Below, piece by piece: positions 42,854 through 54,557 of a stretch of DNA of 64,000 bases (position 1 is the stretch's first letter; every line of letters starts with the position of its first letter). The stretch is from positions 248,001-312,000 of the forward strand of contig NZ_JACXBP010000006.1 of NCBI RefSeq assembly GCF_014773485.1, given 5' to 3'. Source of the DNA: Erwinia aphidicola. Its GTDB lineage: Bacteria; Pseudomonadota; Gammaproteobacteria; Enterobacterales; Enterobacteriaceae. A model generated the notes under the pieces. That model saw only the letters and a program-made list of their open reading frames with translations, was not told the origin of the DNA and searched no databases. The translations under genes were made by a program, and so were the position numbers.

Positions 42854-43130
42854 AGTTCGCGATGAGGTAGCCTTTTTTCTTATTAAAAGACCTCACTTCA
42901 AAAATTCTGCTTATCAGACGCATTTCGCCCAAGGGGTCACCATAATAAAATTCTGAGGCCTGGCCTTTGCGTAGCGCACGCATCACCTCAATTCCTTTTT
43001 TACAGTACCAGCGAACCGCCCATAGGATGATGTCTCTCTGAAAATACCGGCCTTTGAATAGGTTCATGTGCTACTCCATCAGCAAATGGGGCGATAAGTC
43101 TACCACCTACAGATTTTTGCAACAGAGCCC
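42841..43130 (-). mobile_element. Second IS6/IS26-like remnant
   Basis: The ends are GGCACTGTTGTAAA (42841-42854) and TTTGCAACAGAGCC (about 43116-43129). About 290 bp remain. The frame 42768-43067 begins MNLFKGRYFQRDIILWAVRWYCK and jumps straight to the C-terminal KGIEVMRALRKGQASEFYYGDPLGEMRLISRIFE, a larger deletion than in the first copy. The same orientation as the first copy makes the pair bracket 40.4-42.8 kb like a decayed composite element. Confidence 0.88.
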
Positions 43131-43147
43131 ATTTACTGGCCTTGGCC

Positions 43148-43462
43148 TCATTCTAGCGCTGTCATTTCAGAGACTTCATGCTGGAAAACGTAAGGGTCTG
43201 ACAGCAGCTGAAACTGTTCATCATCCGGGTAGGTCACCGCAACGTGATAATCCTCACCCGCGAATGCTTTTACTGCCGTGAGGTCTAACCAGTAAGTCGC
43301 GAGGAAGAAATGCTCCCACTCGCCCTGAGTTGAGCGCCGAACAAATGCTCCCTGATTTCCGGGGGTGTTTTGAGAGTGTTCAATACCGGTTTTCTGCAGG
43401 TGTGCGCTGAAGCCTTCAGCATGTTTGAGAGGTACGCAGCCGTGCCAGGTTCTGACGATCAT
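43148..43462 (-). CDS. Antibiotic biosynthesis monooxygenase (ABM)-fold protein
   Basis: The protein is 104 aa. It has the dimeric ferredoxin-like ABM pattern: IVRTWHGCVPLKHAEGFSAHLQKTGIEHSQNTPGNQGAFVRR, WEHFFLATYWLDLTAVKAFAGEDYHVAVTYPDDEQF, and a C-terminal LLSDPYVFQHEV. Most such proteins have no known substrate. Some degrade haem or oxidise quinones. It stands alone just outside the second IS remnant. Confidence 0.7.
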   Translation of the reverse strand: MIVRTWHGCVPLKHAEGFSAHLQKTGIEHSQNTPGNQGAFVRRSTQGEWEHFFLATYWLDLTAVKAFAGEDYHVAVTYPDDEQFQLLSDPYVFQHEVSEMTALE

Positions 43463-43758
43463 GGGCTATCTCAATCCGTGTTGTTTAGGTATAAAAACCA
43501 TAATGTTCATGAGATTAACTGGCAAGTTCTTTTATGACATAAAAGATCTGATTACGGCAGACCGATATACATCGTGAAGATTACGGATATGGCTGGGGCG
43601 TTAGAGTGTTTAAGAAATCACTGCATAAATAGACAGTGTTATCAATTTTATGAGAGATTCATTGAGAAGAGCAGCACGATTGGTACTGCCCTGATGTAGC
43701 AGAGTATTTTTAATTAAGTAGTGTGTTTATGGTATCGAACTGTACTGAAGTGGTTAGG
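43463..43758. other. AT-rich interval without a gene
   Basis: About 300 bp. I see neither a credible ORF nor a strong terminator or promoter. Confidence 0.3.
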
Positions 43759-43878
43759 TCACCAAAGTGGAAGGTTCATAAAGAGCCTGTACAGACCAAC
43801 TAAAGTCAGTATGCCCACGCCAGACAGGCAAAAGCAGAAAAGACTGGCACCCAGGGTCAAGCTAACATCCTTTTTCAT
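43759..43878 (-). CDS. Small single-TM protein, 39 aa
   Basis: ATG 43878 follows a very strong AAGGAGGT site with 8-nt spacing, better than most genes here, so I take this start and not the longer open frame to 44064. The product is M-K-K-D then a hydrophobic helix (VSLTLGASLFCFCLSGVGILTLVGLY) and a short tail RLFMNLPLW. It is likely an inner-membrane small protein. It might be a regulator of a membrane partner or a type I toxin, but no antisense RNA was identified. Confidence 0.55.
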   Translation of the reverse strand: MKKDVSLTLGASLFCFCLSGVGILTLVGLYRLFMNLPLW

Positions 43879-44194
43879 CACAATACCTCCTTGAGAACAA
43901 TATGGTGCAGCAATTAGCGGGCCAAATATAATCGATTTGTAGCCCAGCCGAACGACAAAAAAACTTATTCCGGCATAAATGGATGGATGACTAAAGCCTG
44001 GGGTAAGCGATGGTCTTTCACTCCTTGTCAGCAGCTTGGATGAAAGTGAACTGCACGGCATCATGTTACCGCTTTCAGAGTAAGAGTTTGTGCGGAGCGT
44101 TGGGACTGACCTGGCGCAACTACCCTCATCAGGCCACTCGCGATTAAGCCTTATGATGCAAACAAAAAAAGCCCGAATAGGATATTAATTCTTC

Positions 44195-44923
44195 TCAAGA
44201 ATTCTTATGCAGCATGTTGTGCACTGCCAGCATAATCACACATATCCCTACAAATATCAGAAACCCATATCCCAGCAGATGGAACAGCCAGATACCCGCC
44301 ACACCACCCAAGAGAAATGCCCCTAACGTCGAGGCGTGCAGCCTGAGTCTTTCAAGATATAGCGGGGCATCTTTAGGGGATTCTTTTCGTCTGACCACAT
44401 CAAATAACATGGCCAACTCTATACCGATATCCGTAGACGTCCCTGAAATATGCGTTGTTCTGACTCGTGCGTTGGATATTCGCGTCACCACGGCATTCTG
44501 TAATCCCATCAGAAAACTCAGGCTCAGGATAAGTATCACGCCTGCTGAAACAGGTTTTAGCCAGATTTCAACCATACCCAGTACGACAAGGCCAATCCCC
44601 TCACAAATGATGTTCATGGCATAAACCGCGCGCATGTTTCTTCTGCGACCCGCATTGATCATAAAGGTAGAGAATGCTGAGCCGGCGATGAAAATACAGA
44701 CAATTTCGAAAAAGAAAATGCCGGGTACCAGGTTGGCTTTAGCAAGGTGATCCGATAGAGAAGAGACGTTACCGGTCATGTTGGCAGAGAAAAAGCCCAC
44801 AACTTCAAAGGCTGCTGTGTTCAGGGCTCCGGCAACCGCAGCTAGCGTGCAGGCAAGTTTGGTATCTGCACTGTTGCTACGTAGATTTTCAGTACTGATT
44901 AACATAGAAGCAGCCGCGTTCAA
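44195..44923 (-). CDS. YoaK/DUF1275-family membrane protein
   Basis: The protein is 242 aa. DUF1275 marks are LACTLAAVAGALNTAAFEVVGFFSANMTGNVSSLS near the N-terminus and LMGLQNAVVTRISNARVRTTHISGTSTDIGIELA in the middle. Five to six membrane segments are visible. The family is common and without an assigned function. Codon and base composition are close to the AT-richer neighbours. Confidence 0.85.
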   Translation of the reverse strand: MNAAASMLISTENLRSNSADTKLACTLAAVAGALNTAAFEVVGFFSANMTGNVSSLSDHLAKANLVPGIFFFEIVCIFIAGSAFSTFMINAGRRRNMRAVYAMNIICEGIGLVVLGMVEIWLKPVSAGVILILSLSFLMGLQNAVVTRISNARVRTTHISGTSTDIGIELAMLFDVVRRKESPKDAPLYLERLRLHASTLGAFLLGGVAGIWLFHLLGYGFLIFVGICVIMLAVHNMLHKNS

Positions 44924-45186
44924 CTGAGGTCATCCTATGTTCCGCTCATTTCAAATCAGGAACAAGACCACAAATTAAAAAAGGAAAATGCTCCGGTTGC
45001 TTAAGGCATTGCTGGCGAACGATCTTCACAGGTGCGCAGTTCCGAAAACGCCCCCCGGGTGACAGATGCCTGTCTGTTCATTCATACATACTGAATGAAT
45101 GTCCACTTATTGTACTACTTCAGCTCAGGTTATGATTAAAGGGTCCGTAGGGAATCAAATTTTTCAATCGGTATAGTGAGGCAGTT

Positions 45187-45426
45187 ATGGATGACGCAGA
45201 TTTAGCACAGGAATTAGAGCAGGCAATTATCCAATCTTCATTGGTCAGTCGCCAAAAGAGTCCTAAAAGCCCTGACGGTAGGTGCATATGGTGTAAAGAC
45301 CAGCCTGTAGTTGCCGAAACAGCTTTCTGTTCAGCTGACTGTGGTGTCGACTACAACAAGCACCTTAGAGAAATGAAGCTGCGCGGCACGAGCCCATCGA
45401 CGCGAGATTCAGGTGATGAAGATTGA
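45187..45426 (+). CDS. Small zinc-ribbon/treble-clef protein
   Basis: The protein is 79 aa with a GAGG ribosome site. An acidic N-terminal helix (MDDADLAQELEQAII) precedes four Cys in CIWC-x15-FCSADC, a likely zinc site, followed by GVDYNKHLREMKLRG. The layout recalls DksA/TraR-like or phage-type zinc-finger proteins that bind RNA polymerase, but it is short of the standard motif. It may be a phage or island gene. Confidence 0.6.
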   Translation: MDDADLAQELEQAIIQSSLVSRQKSPKSPDGRCIWCKDQPVVAETAFCSADCGVDYNKHLREMKLRGTSPSTRDSGDED

Positions 45427-45976
45427 CCTGCATTGAGTGGCAGGAAGATAGGTTCGGGTGGGTAGTTTTAATGACTCTCAAGTCAATTCCCACTTCAGAA
45501 CTTCCAGCAAGATTTCGCTGAGGTCAGTGCCGCTATCGCAAGGCTCGTGCAAAAGCTAAGCCATCTGATTCAGAACGCCGAATTTTCGATACTTATGAGT
45601 ATAGGTATCAGTGCTGGTCTTTCCCGGTAAAGACCTAAAAGTAAAATCAAACGCGGGCGCAGTACCGTTTTTTTGGCCTGACTTTCCTCCCCTTTAACCT
45701 GATACCTGCTCTGTACTCATCGAATTATATTAAAGTTTTTCCTAACGCGAGTAGAGTGCTCACGCAGCTTAGGCTGTGTTTGGATTTCCTTTCCCTTGCA
45801 CGAATTTATGCCTGTGTAACGCCGGCTTTTATCTGCATCTAACGACTTGAGCGAGAGAGGTGCAAAATCGTAACGATGAAAATTAATCATAATAGCACGC
45901 TATCTAATAGCGCATTAATGAACTACCTTTAAGAAAGGATCCATTGCTGGTTCCATTTAGGGTGCAGATTATACCG

Positions 45977-45999
45977 CCGGCAGCTTGCCGGTTTTTTTT
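45977..45999 (+). terminator. Rho-independent terminator
   Basis: CCGGCA and TGCCGG pair across a 3-nt loop, followed by eight T residues. No rightward gene lies within 500 bp upstream, so it may end a small RNA. Confidence 0.8.
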
Positions 46000-46039
46000 G
46001 CCTAAAATTGCAATTATAACTGGCACTACTAAACTCAAA

Positions 46040-46127
46040 TTGACACAAGATAGTGTCAACCTCATAGAGCCATGGCTCTGCGTAACAAGGATTTTCGCCC
46101 GCCATAACTTTTGCGGGCAATTTTTTT
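46040..46127 (+). ncRNA. Candidate structured small RNA
   Basis: Three dyads follow in series: TTGACAC/GTGTCAA (46040-46059), the 14-bp palindrome AGAGCCATGGCTCT (46066-46079), and a terminator GCCCGC/GCGGGC with a T7 tail (46097-46127). The first dyad contains TTGACA, so it might be a promoter and operator instead. No similarity to a known RNA is claimed. Confidence 0.35.
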
Positions 46128-46404
46128 GCATATTTTAGTGCCAGATTAGACTGGTTTTACTGGCGCATCACCTGCACTATTGTTACCAGGTAAGAGATTG
46201 ATCTCTATCTAGCGCGATGCGGTTCTGAGCCTTTACTTAGTTCATTTCAGGCACGCAACGTCGCAAGTTGTGCATGGCGAGCTCCATCACAACCACGTTC
46301 AATAAAGCCAGATTATATAGAACTGTAATTAGGCTGAGTTTTATACAGTTTGGGGAAGGGTTGTGGGGACGTTTAGAGGAAAAGTTTTCTCGGGGTGAAA
46401 CGAT

Positions 46405-46427
46405 GGCGGGAACACGCGGTCCCCGCC
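46405..46427 (-). terminator. Hairpin downstream of icd
   Basis: Read leftward, GGCGGG and CCCGCC form a stem just after the icd stop. The T-run behind it is weak (ATCGTTT). Confidence 0.45.
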
Positions 46428-46438
46428 GACAAACACCA

Positions 46439-47689
46439 TTACATGTGTTTGATCATCGCGTCGCCAAACTCTGAAGATTTCAGCAGCTTAGCGCCATCCA
46501 TCAGGCGCTCAAAGTCATAGGTCACGGTTTTGGCAGCGATTGCGCCTTCCATGCCTTTAACGATCAGGTCTGCGGCTTCGAACCACTCCATATGGCGCAG
46601 CATCATCTCTGCGGACAGGATAACGGAACCTGGGTTCACTTTATCCTGGCCTGCATACTTAGGTGCGGTGCCATGGGTGGCTTCAAACAGTGCACATTCG
46701 TCACCGATGTTAGCACCCGGAGCAATACCGATACCGCCAACCTGCGCCGCCAGGGCATCAGAAATGTAGTCACCGTTCAGGTTCATACAGGCGATAACGT
46801 CATACTCGGCCGGGCGCAGCAGGATCTGCTGCAGGAATGCATCGGCGATCACGTCTTTAACCACGATCTCTTTGCCGGTGTTCGGGTTCTTGATTTTCAT
46901 CCATGGGCCGCCATCGATCAGCTCGCCGCCGAACTCTTCTTTCGCCAACTGGTAACCCCAATCTTTGAAAGCGCCTTCGGTGAACTTCATGATGTTGCCT
47001 TTGTGAACCAGGGTAACGGAATCACGGTCATTAGTGATAGCGTATTCGATGGCAGCGCGAACCAGGCGTTTGGTGCCTGCTTCAGAGCACGGCTTCACGC
47101 CGATACCACACTGCTCAGGGAAGCGAATTTTCTTCACGCCCATCTCATCACGCAGGAACTTGATGACTTTATCTGCTTCCGCGCTACCCGCTTTCCATTC
47201 GATACCTGCATAGATATCTTCGGAGTTCTCGCGGAAAATAACCATGTCGGTCTCTTCCGGGCGTTTAACCGGGCTTGGTGTGCCGGTGTAGTAACGGACA
47301 GGACGCAGGCAGATGTACAGATCCAGCTGCTGACGCAGGGCAACGTTCAGGGAACGAATACCGCCGCCGACCGGGGTGGTCAGTGGGCCTTTGATGGCTA
47401 CGCGATATTCTTTAATCAGTTCGAGAGTTTCTTCTGGCAGCCAAACATCCTGGCCATAAAGCTCTACCGATTTCTCACCGGTATAAATTTCCATCCAGGA
47501 AATCTTACGCTCACCGTTGTAAGCCTTCTGCACAGCGGCATCGACAACTTTAATCATCACTGGAGACACGTCAACGCCAATGCCATCACCTTCGATAAAC
47601 GGGATGATTGGATTGTTTGGTACGTTGAGTTTTCCCTGGACCAGGGTGATTTTCTGACCTTCCGCCGGAACAACTACTTTGCTTTCCAT
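46439..47689 (-). CDS. icd: NADP-dependent isocitrate dehydrogenase
   Basis: The protein is 416 aa, the E. coli length. It oxidises isocitrate to 2-oxoglutarate. The substrate site [13 protein letters not shown] carries the Ser113 that AceK phosphorylates. [20 protein letters not shown] has Lys230. [27 protein letters not shown] holds the metal-binding Asp residues. It is divergent from rluE as in E. coli. The 3' end borders an accessory region, as is usual where phages use icd for integration. Confidence 0.97.
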   Translation of the reverse strand: MESKVVVPAEGQKITLVQGKLNVPNNPIIPFIEGDGIGVDVSPVMIKVVDAAVQKAYNGERKISWMEIYTGEKSVELYGQDVWLPEETLELIKEYRVAIKGPLTTPVGGGIRSLNVALRQQLDLYICLRPVRYYTGTPSPVKRPEETDMVIFRENSEDIYAGIEWKAGSAEADKVIKFLRDEMGVKKIRFPEQCGIGVKPCSEAGTKRLVRAAIEYAITNDRDSVTLVHKGNIMKFTEGAFKDWGYQLAKEEFGGELIDGGPWMKIKNPNTGKEIVVKDVIADAFLQQILLRPAEYDVIACMNLNGDYISDALAAQVGGIGIAPGANIGDECALFEATHGTAPKYAGQDKVNPGSVILSAEMMLRHMEWFEAADLIVKGMEGAIAAKTVTYDFERLMDGAKLLKSSEFGDAMIKHM

Positions 47690-47821
47690 TAACCTCTCCT
47701 ATCGAGCGCTTTTTTGTTAATGATTTGTAAGATGCGCGTCAATACTACTTGAATATTGACTCCGCGCCAATCTTCTCGGGTTTGCGGTATAATGCGCCTA
47801 TTGTTACCAAGTGCAAAGACT

Positions 47822-48448
47822 ATGCGAAAAACTCCCGTTACGAATCACCGCCTTAAACGTTTCAGCCAGCGTAAAGTCGCACCGATCGTGGACAAAGGCC
47901 CGCGTACCGTGGTGCTGTTTAATAAGCCTTTTGACGTGCTGCCGCAGTTCACGGATGAAGCCGGGCGCGCCACGCTGAAGGATTATGTTCCGCTGCCGGG
48001 TATCTACGCCGCCGGGCGTCTTGACCGCGACAGCGAGGGGCTGATGGTGCTGACCAACGATGGCGCACTGCAGGCGAAGCTTACGCAGCCGGGTAAACGC
48101 ACCGGGAAAATTTATTATGTTCAGGTGGAAGGCGACCCGCAGGAGAGCGACATTCAGCCACTGCGCACTGGCGTAAATCTGAAAGATGGCCCTACTCTAC
48201 CTGCACAGGTAGAAAAAGTGGCCGCTCCGGAGTGGTTGTGGGATCGTCAACCGCCCATTCGTGAACGCAAGGCCATCCCGACCTGCTGGCTGAAAATCAC
48301 CCTGTTTGAAGGGCGCAACCGCCAGGTACGCAGGATGACCGCACATATTGGCTTCCCGACTTTGCGTCTGATCCGCTATTCAATGGGGGCACTGCAACTC
48401 AACGGGCTGGCCCCCGGCGAATGGCGCGATATCAGCAGTGAAATCTGA
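47822..48448 (+). CDS. rluE: 23S rRNA pseudouridine(2457) synthase
   Basis: The start is ATG 47822, giving 208 aa ([14 protein letters not shown]). The RsuA/RluE catalytic motif is [20 protein letters not shown] with the nucleophilic Asp, followed by [11 protein letters not shown] and the terminal [28 protein letters not shown]. It isomerises U2457 of 23S rRNA. It leads a rightward gene run rluE-nudJ-mnmA-hflD-purB that matches E. coli. Confidence 0.95.
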   Translation: MRKTPVTNHRLKRFSQRKVAPIVDKGPRTVVLFNKPFDVLPQFTDEAGRATLKDYVPLPGIYAAGRLDRDSEGLMVLTNDGALQAKLTQPGKRTGKIYYVQVEGDPQESDIQPLRTGVNLKDGPTLPAQVEKVAAPEWLWDRQPPIRERKAIPTCWLKITLFEGRNRQVRRMTAHIGFPTLRLIRYSMGALQLNGLAPGEWRDISSEI

Positions 48449-48496
48449 CGACTTCGCGTGTGACAACCCATGCGCTTTAACCTAATGGAGAGCACC

Positions 48497-48970
48497 ATGT
48501 TTAAACCGCACGTAACCGTAGCCACCGTGGTCCAGGCCGAAGGGCTGTTTCTGGTGGTGGAGGAGCGGGTGCGCGGGCGTGCCACGCTGAATCAGCCTGC
48601 CGGGCATCTGGAAGCCGATGAAACGCTGCTGCAGGCCGCCGTTCGCGAACTGTCCGAGGAGACCGGTATTGATGCCGTACCGCAGGCTTTCTTACGCCTG
48701 CACCAGTGGATAGCGCCGGATAACACCCCGTTTTTACGCTTCCTGTTCGCACTCGACCTGCCAAAAGCTGTGGAAACTTATCCGCAGGACCGTGATATCG
48801 ACCGCTGCTGGTGGCTGCCGCCGGAGGAAATTATCACTTCGCGCAAGCTGCGTTCGCCGCTGGTGGCGGAAAGCCTGCAGATTTACCTGAGCGCCCCGCG
48901 CTACCCGCTGGAGATCCTCAGCGCTTTCCAGTGGCCGTTTAGCGAGAGTGCGCTGATCGCCGACGCATGA
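48497..48970 (+). CDS. nudJ: Nudix phosphatase NudJ
   Basis: The start is ATG 48497 (GGAG 8 nt upstream); 157 aa. The Nudix box is [22 protein letters not shown], fitting Gx5Ex7REUxEExGU. E. coli NudJ hydrolyses HMP-pyrophosphate and nucleoside di- and triphosphates. It lies between rluE and mnmA as in E. coli. Confidence 0.94.
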   Translation: MFKPHVTVATVVQAEGLFLVVEERVRGRATLNQPAGHLEADETLLQAAVRELSEETGIDAVPQAFLRLHQWIAPDNTPFLRFLFALDLPKAVETYPQDRDIDRCWWLPPEEIITSRKLRSPLVAESLQIYLSAPRYPLEILSAFQWPFSESALIADA

Positions 48971-49037
48971 TAGAATGCGCCGCAATTTTATCAGAGTCGC
49001 CTTTAACGACTCCTTAAAACTTAAAGTCGGGTAATTC

Positions 49038-50156
49038 ATGTCAAACAGCTCTAACAGCCAAAAAAAAGTGATCGTCGGGATGTCCGGCGGTGTTGACTCC
49101 TCCGTTTCCGCCTGGCTGCTGATGCAGCAGGGCTATCAGGTTGAAGGCCTGTTTATGAAAAACTGGGAGGAGGACGATGGCGAAGAGTACTGCACGGCGG
49201 CGGAAGATTTAGCCGACGCGCAGGCAGTCTGTGACAAACTCGGGATTTATCTGCACACGGTCAACTTTGCCGCCGAATACTGGGACAACGTGTTCGAGCA
49301 CTTCCTGGCGGAGTACAAAGCTGGCCGCACGCCAAATCCGGATATTCTCTGCAACAAAGAGATCAAGTTTAAAGCCTTCCTCGAATTTGCCGCCGAAGAC
49401 CTGGGTGCCGACTATATCGCTACCGGTCACTACGTGCGCCGCGCGGATGTGGACGGCAAAAGCCGCCTGCTGCGCGGTCTTGACGGCAACAAAGACCAGA
49501 GTTACTTCCTCTACACCCTCGGCCATGAGCAGATTGCACAAAGTCTGTTCCCGGTGGGTGAACTAGAGAAACCCGAAGTGCGCCGCATTGCCGAGCAGCT
49601 GGAGCTGGTGACCGCGAAGAAGAAAGATTCAACCGGTATCTGCTTTATCGGCGAGCGCAAATTTACCGAGTTCCTCGGGCGCTATCTTCCCGCGCAGCCA
49701 GGGCCGATTGTTTCCACAGAGGGCGATACCGTAGGCCAGCATCAGGGGCTGATGTATCATACGCTCGGCCAGCGTAAAGGGCTGGGCATCGGCGGCACTA
49801 AAGACGGCAATGAAGAGCCGTGGTACGTGGTCGATAAAGACGTCGCCGGCAATACGCTGGTGGTGGCGCAGGGCCACGATCACCCGCGCCTGATGTCGGT
49901 GGGCCTGATTGCCCAACAGCTGCACTGGGTTGACCGCGAAGTGCTGAGCGCCCCGCTGCGCTGCATGGTGAAAACCCGCTATCGCCAGGAAGATATCCCC
50001 TGCACCGTGACCCCGATCGATGCAGACCGCATCGAAGTGCGTTTTGACCAGCCGGTTGCCGCAGTGACGCCAGGCCAGTCAGCGGTATTTTATCTCGATG
50101 AAGTTTGCCTTGGTGGCGGCATTATCGAACAGCGCCTGCCGCTGGTAAACGCGTAA
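49038..50156 (+). CDS. mnmA: tRNA-specific 2-thiouridylase MnmA
   Basis: The protein is 372 aa (368 in E. coli). The PP-loop is [15 protein letters not shown]. The two catalytic Cys are in [12 protein letters not shown] (about C102) and [12 protein letters not shown] (about C200). It thiolates U34 of tRNA-Lys, Glu and Gln using the Tus relay. The start is ATG 49038. hflD follows 24 nt later. Confidence 0.96.
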   Translation: MSNSSNSQKKVIVGMSGGVDSSVSAWLLMQQGYQVEGLFMKNWEEDDGEEYCTAAEDLADAQAVCDKLGIYLHTVNFAAEYWDNVFEHFLAEYKAGRTPNPDILCNKEIKFKAFLEFAAEDLGADYIATGHYVRRADVDGKSRLLRGLDGNKDQSYFLYTLGHEQIAQSLFPVGELEKPEVRRIAEQLELVTAKKKDSTGICFIGERKFTEFLGRYLPAQPGPIVSTEGDTVGQHQGLMYHTLGQRKGLGIGGTKDGNEEPWYVVDKDVAGNTLVVAQGHDHPRLMSVGLIAQQLHWVDREVLSAPLRCMVKTRYRQEDIPCTVTPIDADRIEVRFDQPVAAVTPGQSAVFYLDEVCLGGGIIEQRLPLVNA

Positions 50157-50180
50157 TTCGGTCCGCATACAGGAGTAAAC

Positions 50181-52225
<2,045 letters not shown>

Positions 52226-52237
52226 CCCCTCCCCACG

Positions 52238-52259
52238 CGGGCTGGCGCTAGTCAGCCCG
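52238..52259 (+). terminator. Weak terminator after purB
   Basis: CGGGCTG and CAGCCCG pair over an 8-nt loop. The following T-run is short, so termination is likely partial. Confidence 0.45.
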
Positions 52260-52346
52260 TGTTAAGCTGCTGTTTATCTGCTTCCTCCTATACTCAAGGC
52301 AGTTTATGCTGTCGACTCCGGCAGTTCTTTGTTTAAGGATTAGATT

Positions 52347-53015
52347 ATGCGTGTGTTAGTTGTGGAAGATAATCCACTGCTGCGTCATCATCTTGCGGTT
52401 CAGCTGCGTGAGATGGGTCATCAGGTGGACGCCGCCGAGGGCGCGAAAGAAGCTGACTATTTTCTCAATGAGCACACTCCGGATATCACGCTGGTCGACC
52501 TCGGCCTGCCTGATGAAGACGGCATGGCGATGATCCGCCGCTGGCGCAGCCAGGAAGTGCGTCAGCCGATTCTGGTGCTGACCGCGCGCGACGGCTGGCA
52601 GGCAAAGGTCGAAGCGCTGGAAGCCGGTGCCGATGACTACGTCACTAAACCGTTCCATATCGAAGAAGTGGTGGCGCGCATGCAGGCGCTGATGCGCCGC
52701 AATAGCGGGCTGGCCTCACAGATTATTACCCTGCACCCTTTCCAGGTGGATCTCTCGCGCCGCGAGCTGACCATCAACGACAACCACATTAAGCTGACCG
52801 CCTTTGAGTACACCATCATCGAAACCCTGATCCGCAATGCCGGAAAAGTGGTGAGTAAAGATTCGCTGATGCTGCAGCTCTACCCCGATGCTGAACTGCG
52901 CGAAAGCCACACCATCGACGTACTGATGGGGCGCCTGCGCAAAAAAATGCAGGCGGAGCATCCGCTGGAAGTGATCACCACGGTGCGCGGTCAGGGCTAC
53001 CGCTTCGACCTGTAA
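52347..53015 (+). CDS. phoP: PhoP response regulator
   Basis: The protein is 222 aa. Receiver domain: EDN at 7-9, phosphoacceptor Asp51 ([12 protein letters not shown]), Lys in YVTKPFH. The OmpR-type winged helix has [31 protein letters not shown] and [13 protein letters not shown]. With PhoQ it governs low Mg2+, acid and antimicrobial peptide responses. phoQ begins on the next base after its stop. A clean PhoP box (two GTTTA half-sites 5 nt apart) is not seen upstream; isolated GTTTA elements are. Confidence 0.97.
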   Translation: MRVLVVEDNPLLRHHLAVQLREMGHQVDAAEGAKEADYFLNEHTPDITLVDLGLPDEDGMAMIRRWRSQEVRQPILVLTARDGWQAKVEALEAGADDYVTKPFHIEEVVARMQALMRRNSGLASQIITLHPFQVDLSRRELTINDNHIKLTAFEYTIIETLIRNAGKVVSKDSLMLQLYPDAELRESHTIDVLMGRLRKKMQAEHPLEVITTVRGQGYRFDL

Positions 53016-54479
53016 ATGCGCTTTAGCTGGCGCCGAAGAAAACCGCTCTCGCTGCGGGTCCGTTTCCTGCTTGCTACCGCTGCGGTAGTGTTAACCATGT
53101 CTCTCTCCTACGGCATGGTTGCCGTGGTGGGCTATGTCGTTAGCTTTGATAAGAATACCTACCGCGTTCTGCGCAGCGAAAGTAACCTGTTTTTTACCCT
53201 TGCTCAGTGGCAGGACAATAAGCTCAGTATCGTGCAGCCGGAGCGGATGAGCCTCAATTTTCCGGCGCTGGTATTTATCTATGACGATCGCGGCAACCTG
53301 CTGTGGCAGCAGCGCGACGTGCCGGATATCCGTAGCAAAATCCGCCGTGAATGGCTGAATAAATCTGACTTTTACGAAATCGATACCAATAACCATACCA
53401 GCCGCGAAGTGCTCGGCAATGACCGTGATGCGCAGAATAAGCTGACCGCCTATGACGACGACGGGGATGACACCTTTACGCACTCGGTGGCGGTTAACCG
53501 CTATGAAGCCACGACTACCCTGCCGGAACTGACCATTGTAGTGGTCGACTCAATCCCGCAGGAGCTTCAGCACTCGGACGTGGTCTGGTCGTGGTTCAGC
53601 TATGTACTGCTGGCCAACCTGCTGCTGATTATTCCGCTGCTGTGGCTGGCGGCGCACTGGAGCCTGCGCCCGATTGGCGCGCTGGCGGGCCAGGTGCGCG
53701 AACTGGAGAGCGGCAGCCGTGAAACGCTCGATCCCGCGCCGCCGCAGGAGCTGAAAGGGCTGGTGCGCAACCTGAATATGCTGCTGGATAACGAACGTCA
53801 GCGCCATACCCGCTATCGCACGACTCTGAGCGACCTGACCCACAGCCTGAAAACGCCGCTGGCGGTATTGCAGACCACGCTGCGTTCACTGCGCGGTGGG
53901 CAAAACCTGTCGGTGGAGCAGGCTGAGCCGATAATGCTGGAGCAGATCAGCCGTATCTCGCAGCAGATTGGCTATTATCTGCACCGCGCCAGCATGCAGG
54001 CGGATCACCACGCGCTGAAGCGCGATCTGCACTCCGTCCCTGCCCTGCTCGACAGCCTCTGCTCCGCGCTGAACAAGGTTTATCAGCGCAAAGGCGTGGT
54101 GCTGACGCTGGATATCTCTCCCGAGCTGATTTTCGTCGGTGAACAGAACGACTTTATGGAAGTGATGGGCAACGTGCTGGATAACGCCTGTAAATACTGC
54201 CTGGAGTTTGTGGAGATAACCGCCCGTCAGACCGACAACTCACTCCACCTGATTGTTGAGGACGATGGCCCCGGCATCCCGGAAAATAAACGCGATCTGG
54301 TGTTTATTCGCGGCCAGCGCGCCGACACCCTGCGCCCCGGCCAGGGGCTGGGCCTGTCGCTGGCACGTGATATTCTGGAACAGTACGCCGGTGATATCAT
54401 CGCCAGCGCCAGCCCGTTGGGTGGCGCCCGCATGGAGGTGATCTTCGAGCGCCAGGAACCCCTGCACAAGCACGAGTGA
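53016..54479 (+). CDS. phoQ: PhoQ sensor histidine kinase
   Basis: The protein is 487 aa. TM1 is about 17-38, the periplasmic PDC domain is about 45-190, and TM2 is about 193-214. HAMP and kinase domains follow with His in [23 protein letters not shown] and [15 protein letters not shown]. The acidic surface patch of E. coli PhoQ (EDDDDAE) is represented by YDDDGDDTF, so divalent cation sensing should be kept. It starts directly after the phoP stop. Confidence 0.97.
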   Translation: MRFSWRRRKPLSLRVRFLLATAAVVLTMSLSYGMVAVVGYVVSFDKNTYRVLRSESNLFFTLAQWQDNKLSIVQPERMSLNFPALVFIYDDRGNLLWQQRDVPDIRSKIRREWLNKSDFYEIDTNNHTSREVLGNDRDAQNKLTAYDDDGDDTFTHSVAVNRYEATTTLPELTIVVVDSIPQELQHSDVVWSWFSYVLLANLLLIIPLLWLAAHWSLRPIGALAGQVRELESGSRETLDPAPPQELKGLVRNLNMLLDNERQRHTRYRTTLSDLTHSLKTPLAVLQTTLRSLRGGQNLSVEQAEPIMLEQISRISQQIGYYLHRASMQADHHALKRDLHSVPALLDSLCSALNKVYQRKGVVLTLDISPELIFVGEQNDFMEVMGNVLDNACKYCLEFVEITARQTDNSLHLIVEDDGPGIPENKRDLVFIRGQRADTLRPGQGLGLSLARDILEQYAGDIIASASPLGGARMEVIFERQEPLHKHE

Positions 54480-54557
54480 CAGATTTCTGCGCGAGGGTAC
54501 ACAGCGACTGCCGCGCACTGTTATAATCGTTTCACTTTCGCGTTTCAGGAAATCATC

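Larger units (their letters stand above)
45427..46438. other. 1-kb gene-free interval next to the icd 3' end, with terminators and hairpins
   Basis: I find no credible ORF. Two rightward terminators (45977-45999 and 46097-46127) and two palindromes (46040-46059 and 46066-46079) make a dense RNA-like stretch. A leftward hairpin at 46405-46427 probably ends icd transcription. The 3' end of icd is a known prophage attachment site in E. coli (e14), which fits accessory DNA here. Confidence 0.5.

Noticed and set aside
46439..46470. Phage attachment repeat of the icd 3' end
   Set aside because: I looked for a second copy of the icd terminal sequence in the window and did not find one; no integrase gene is present.
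46592..47692. 366-codon rightward frame opposite icd
   Set aside because: Antisense shadow of icd with no recognisable protein pattern or ribosome site.
52264..52346. PhoP box upstream of phoP
   Set aside because: Several GTTTA half-sites occur (near 52270, 52302, 52329) but none are paired with the required 5-nt spacing.
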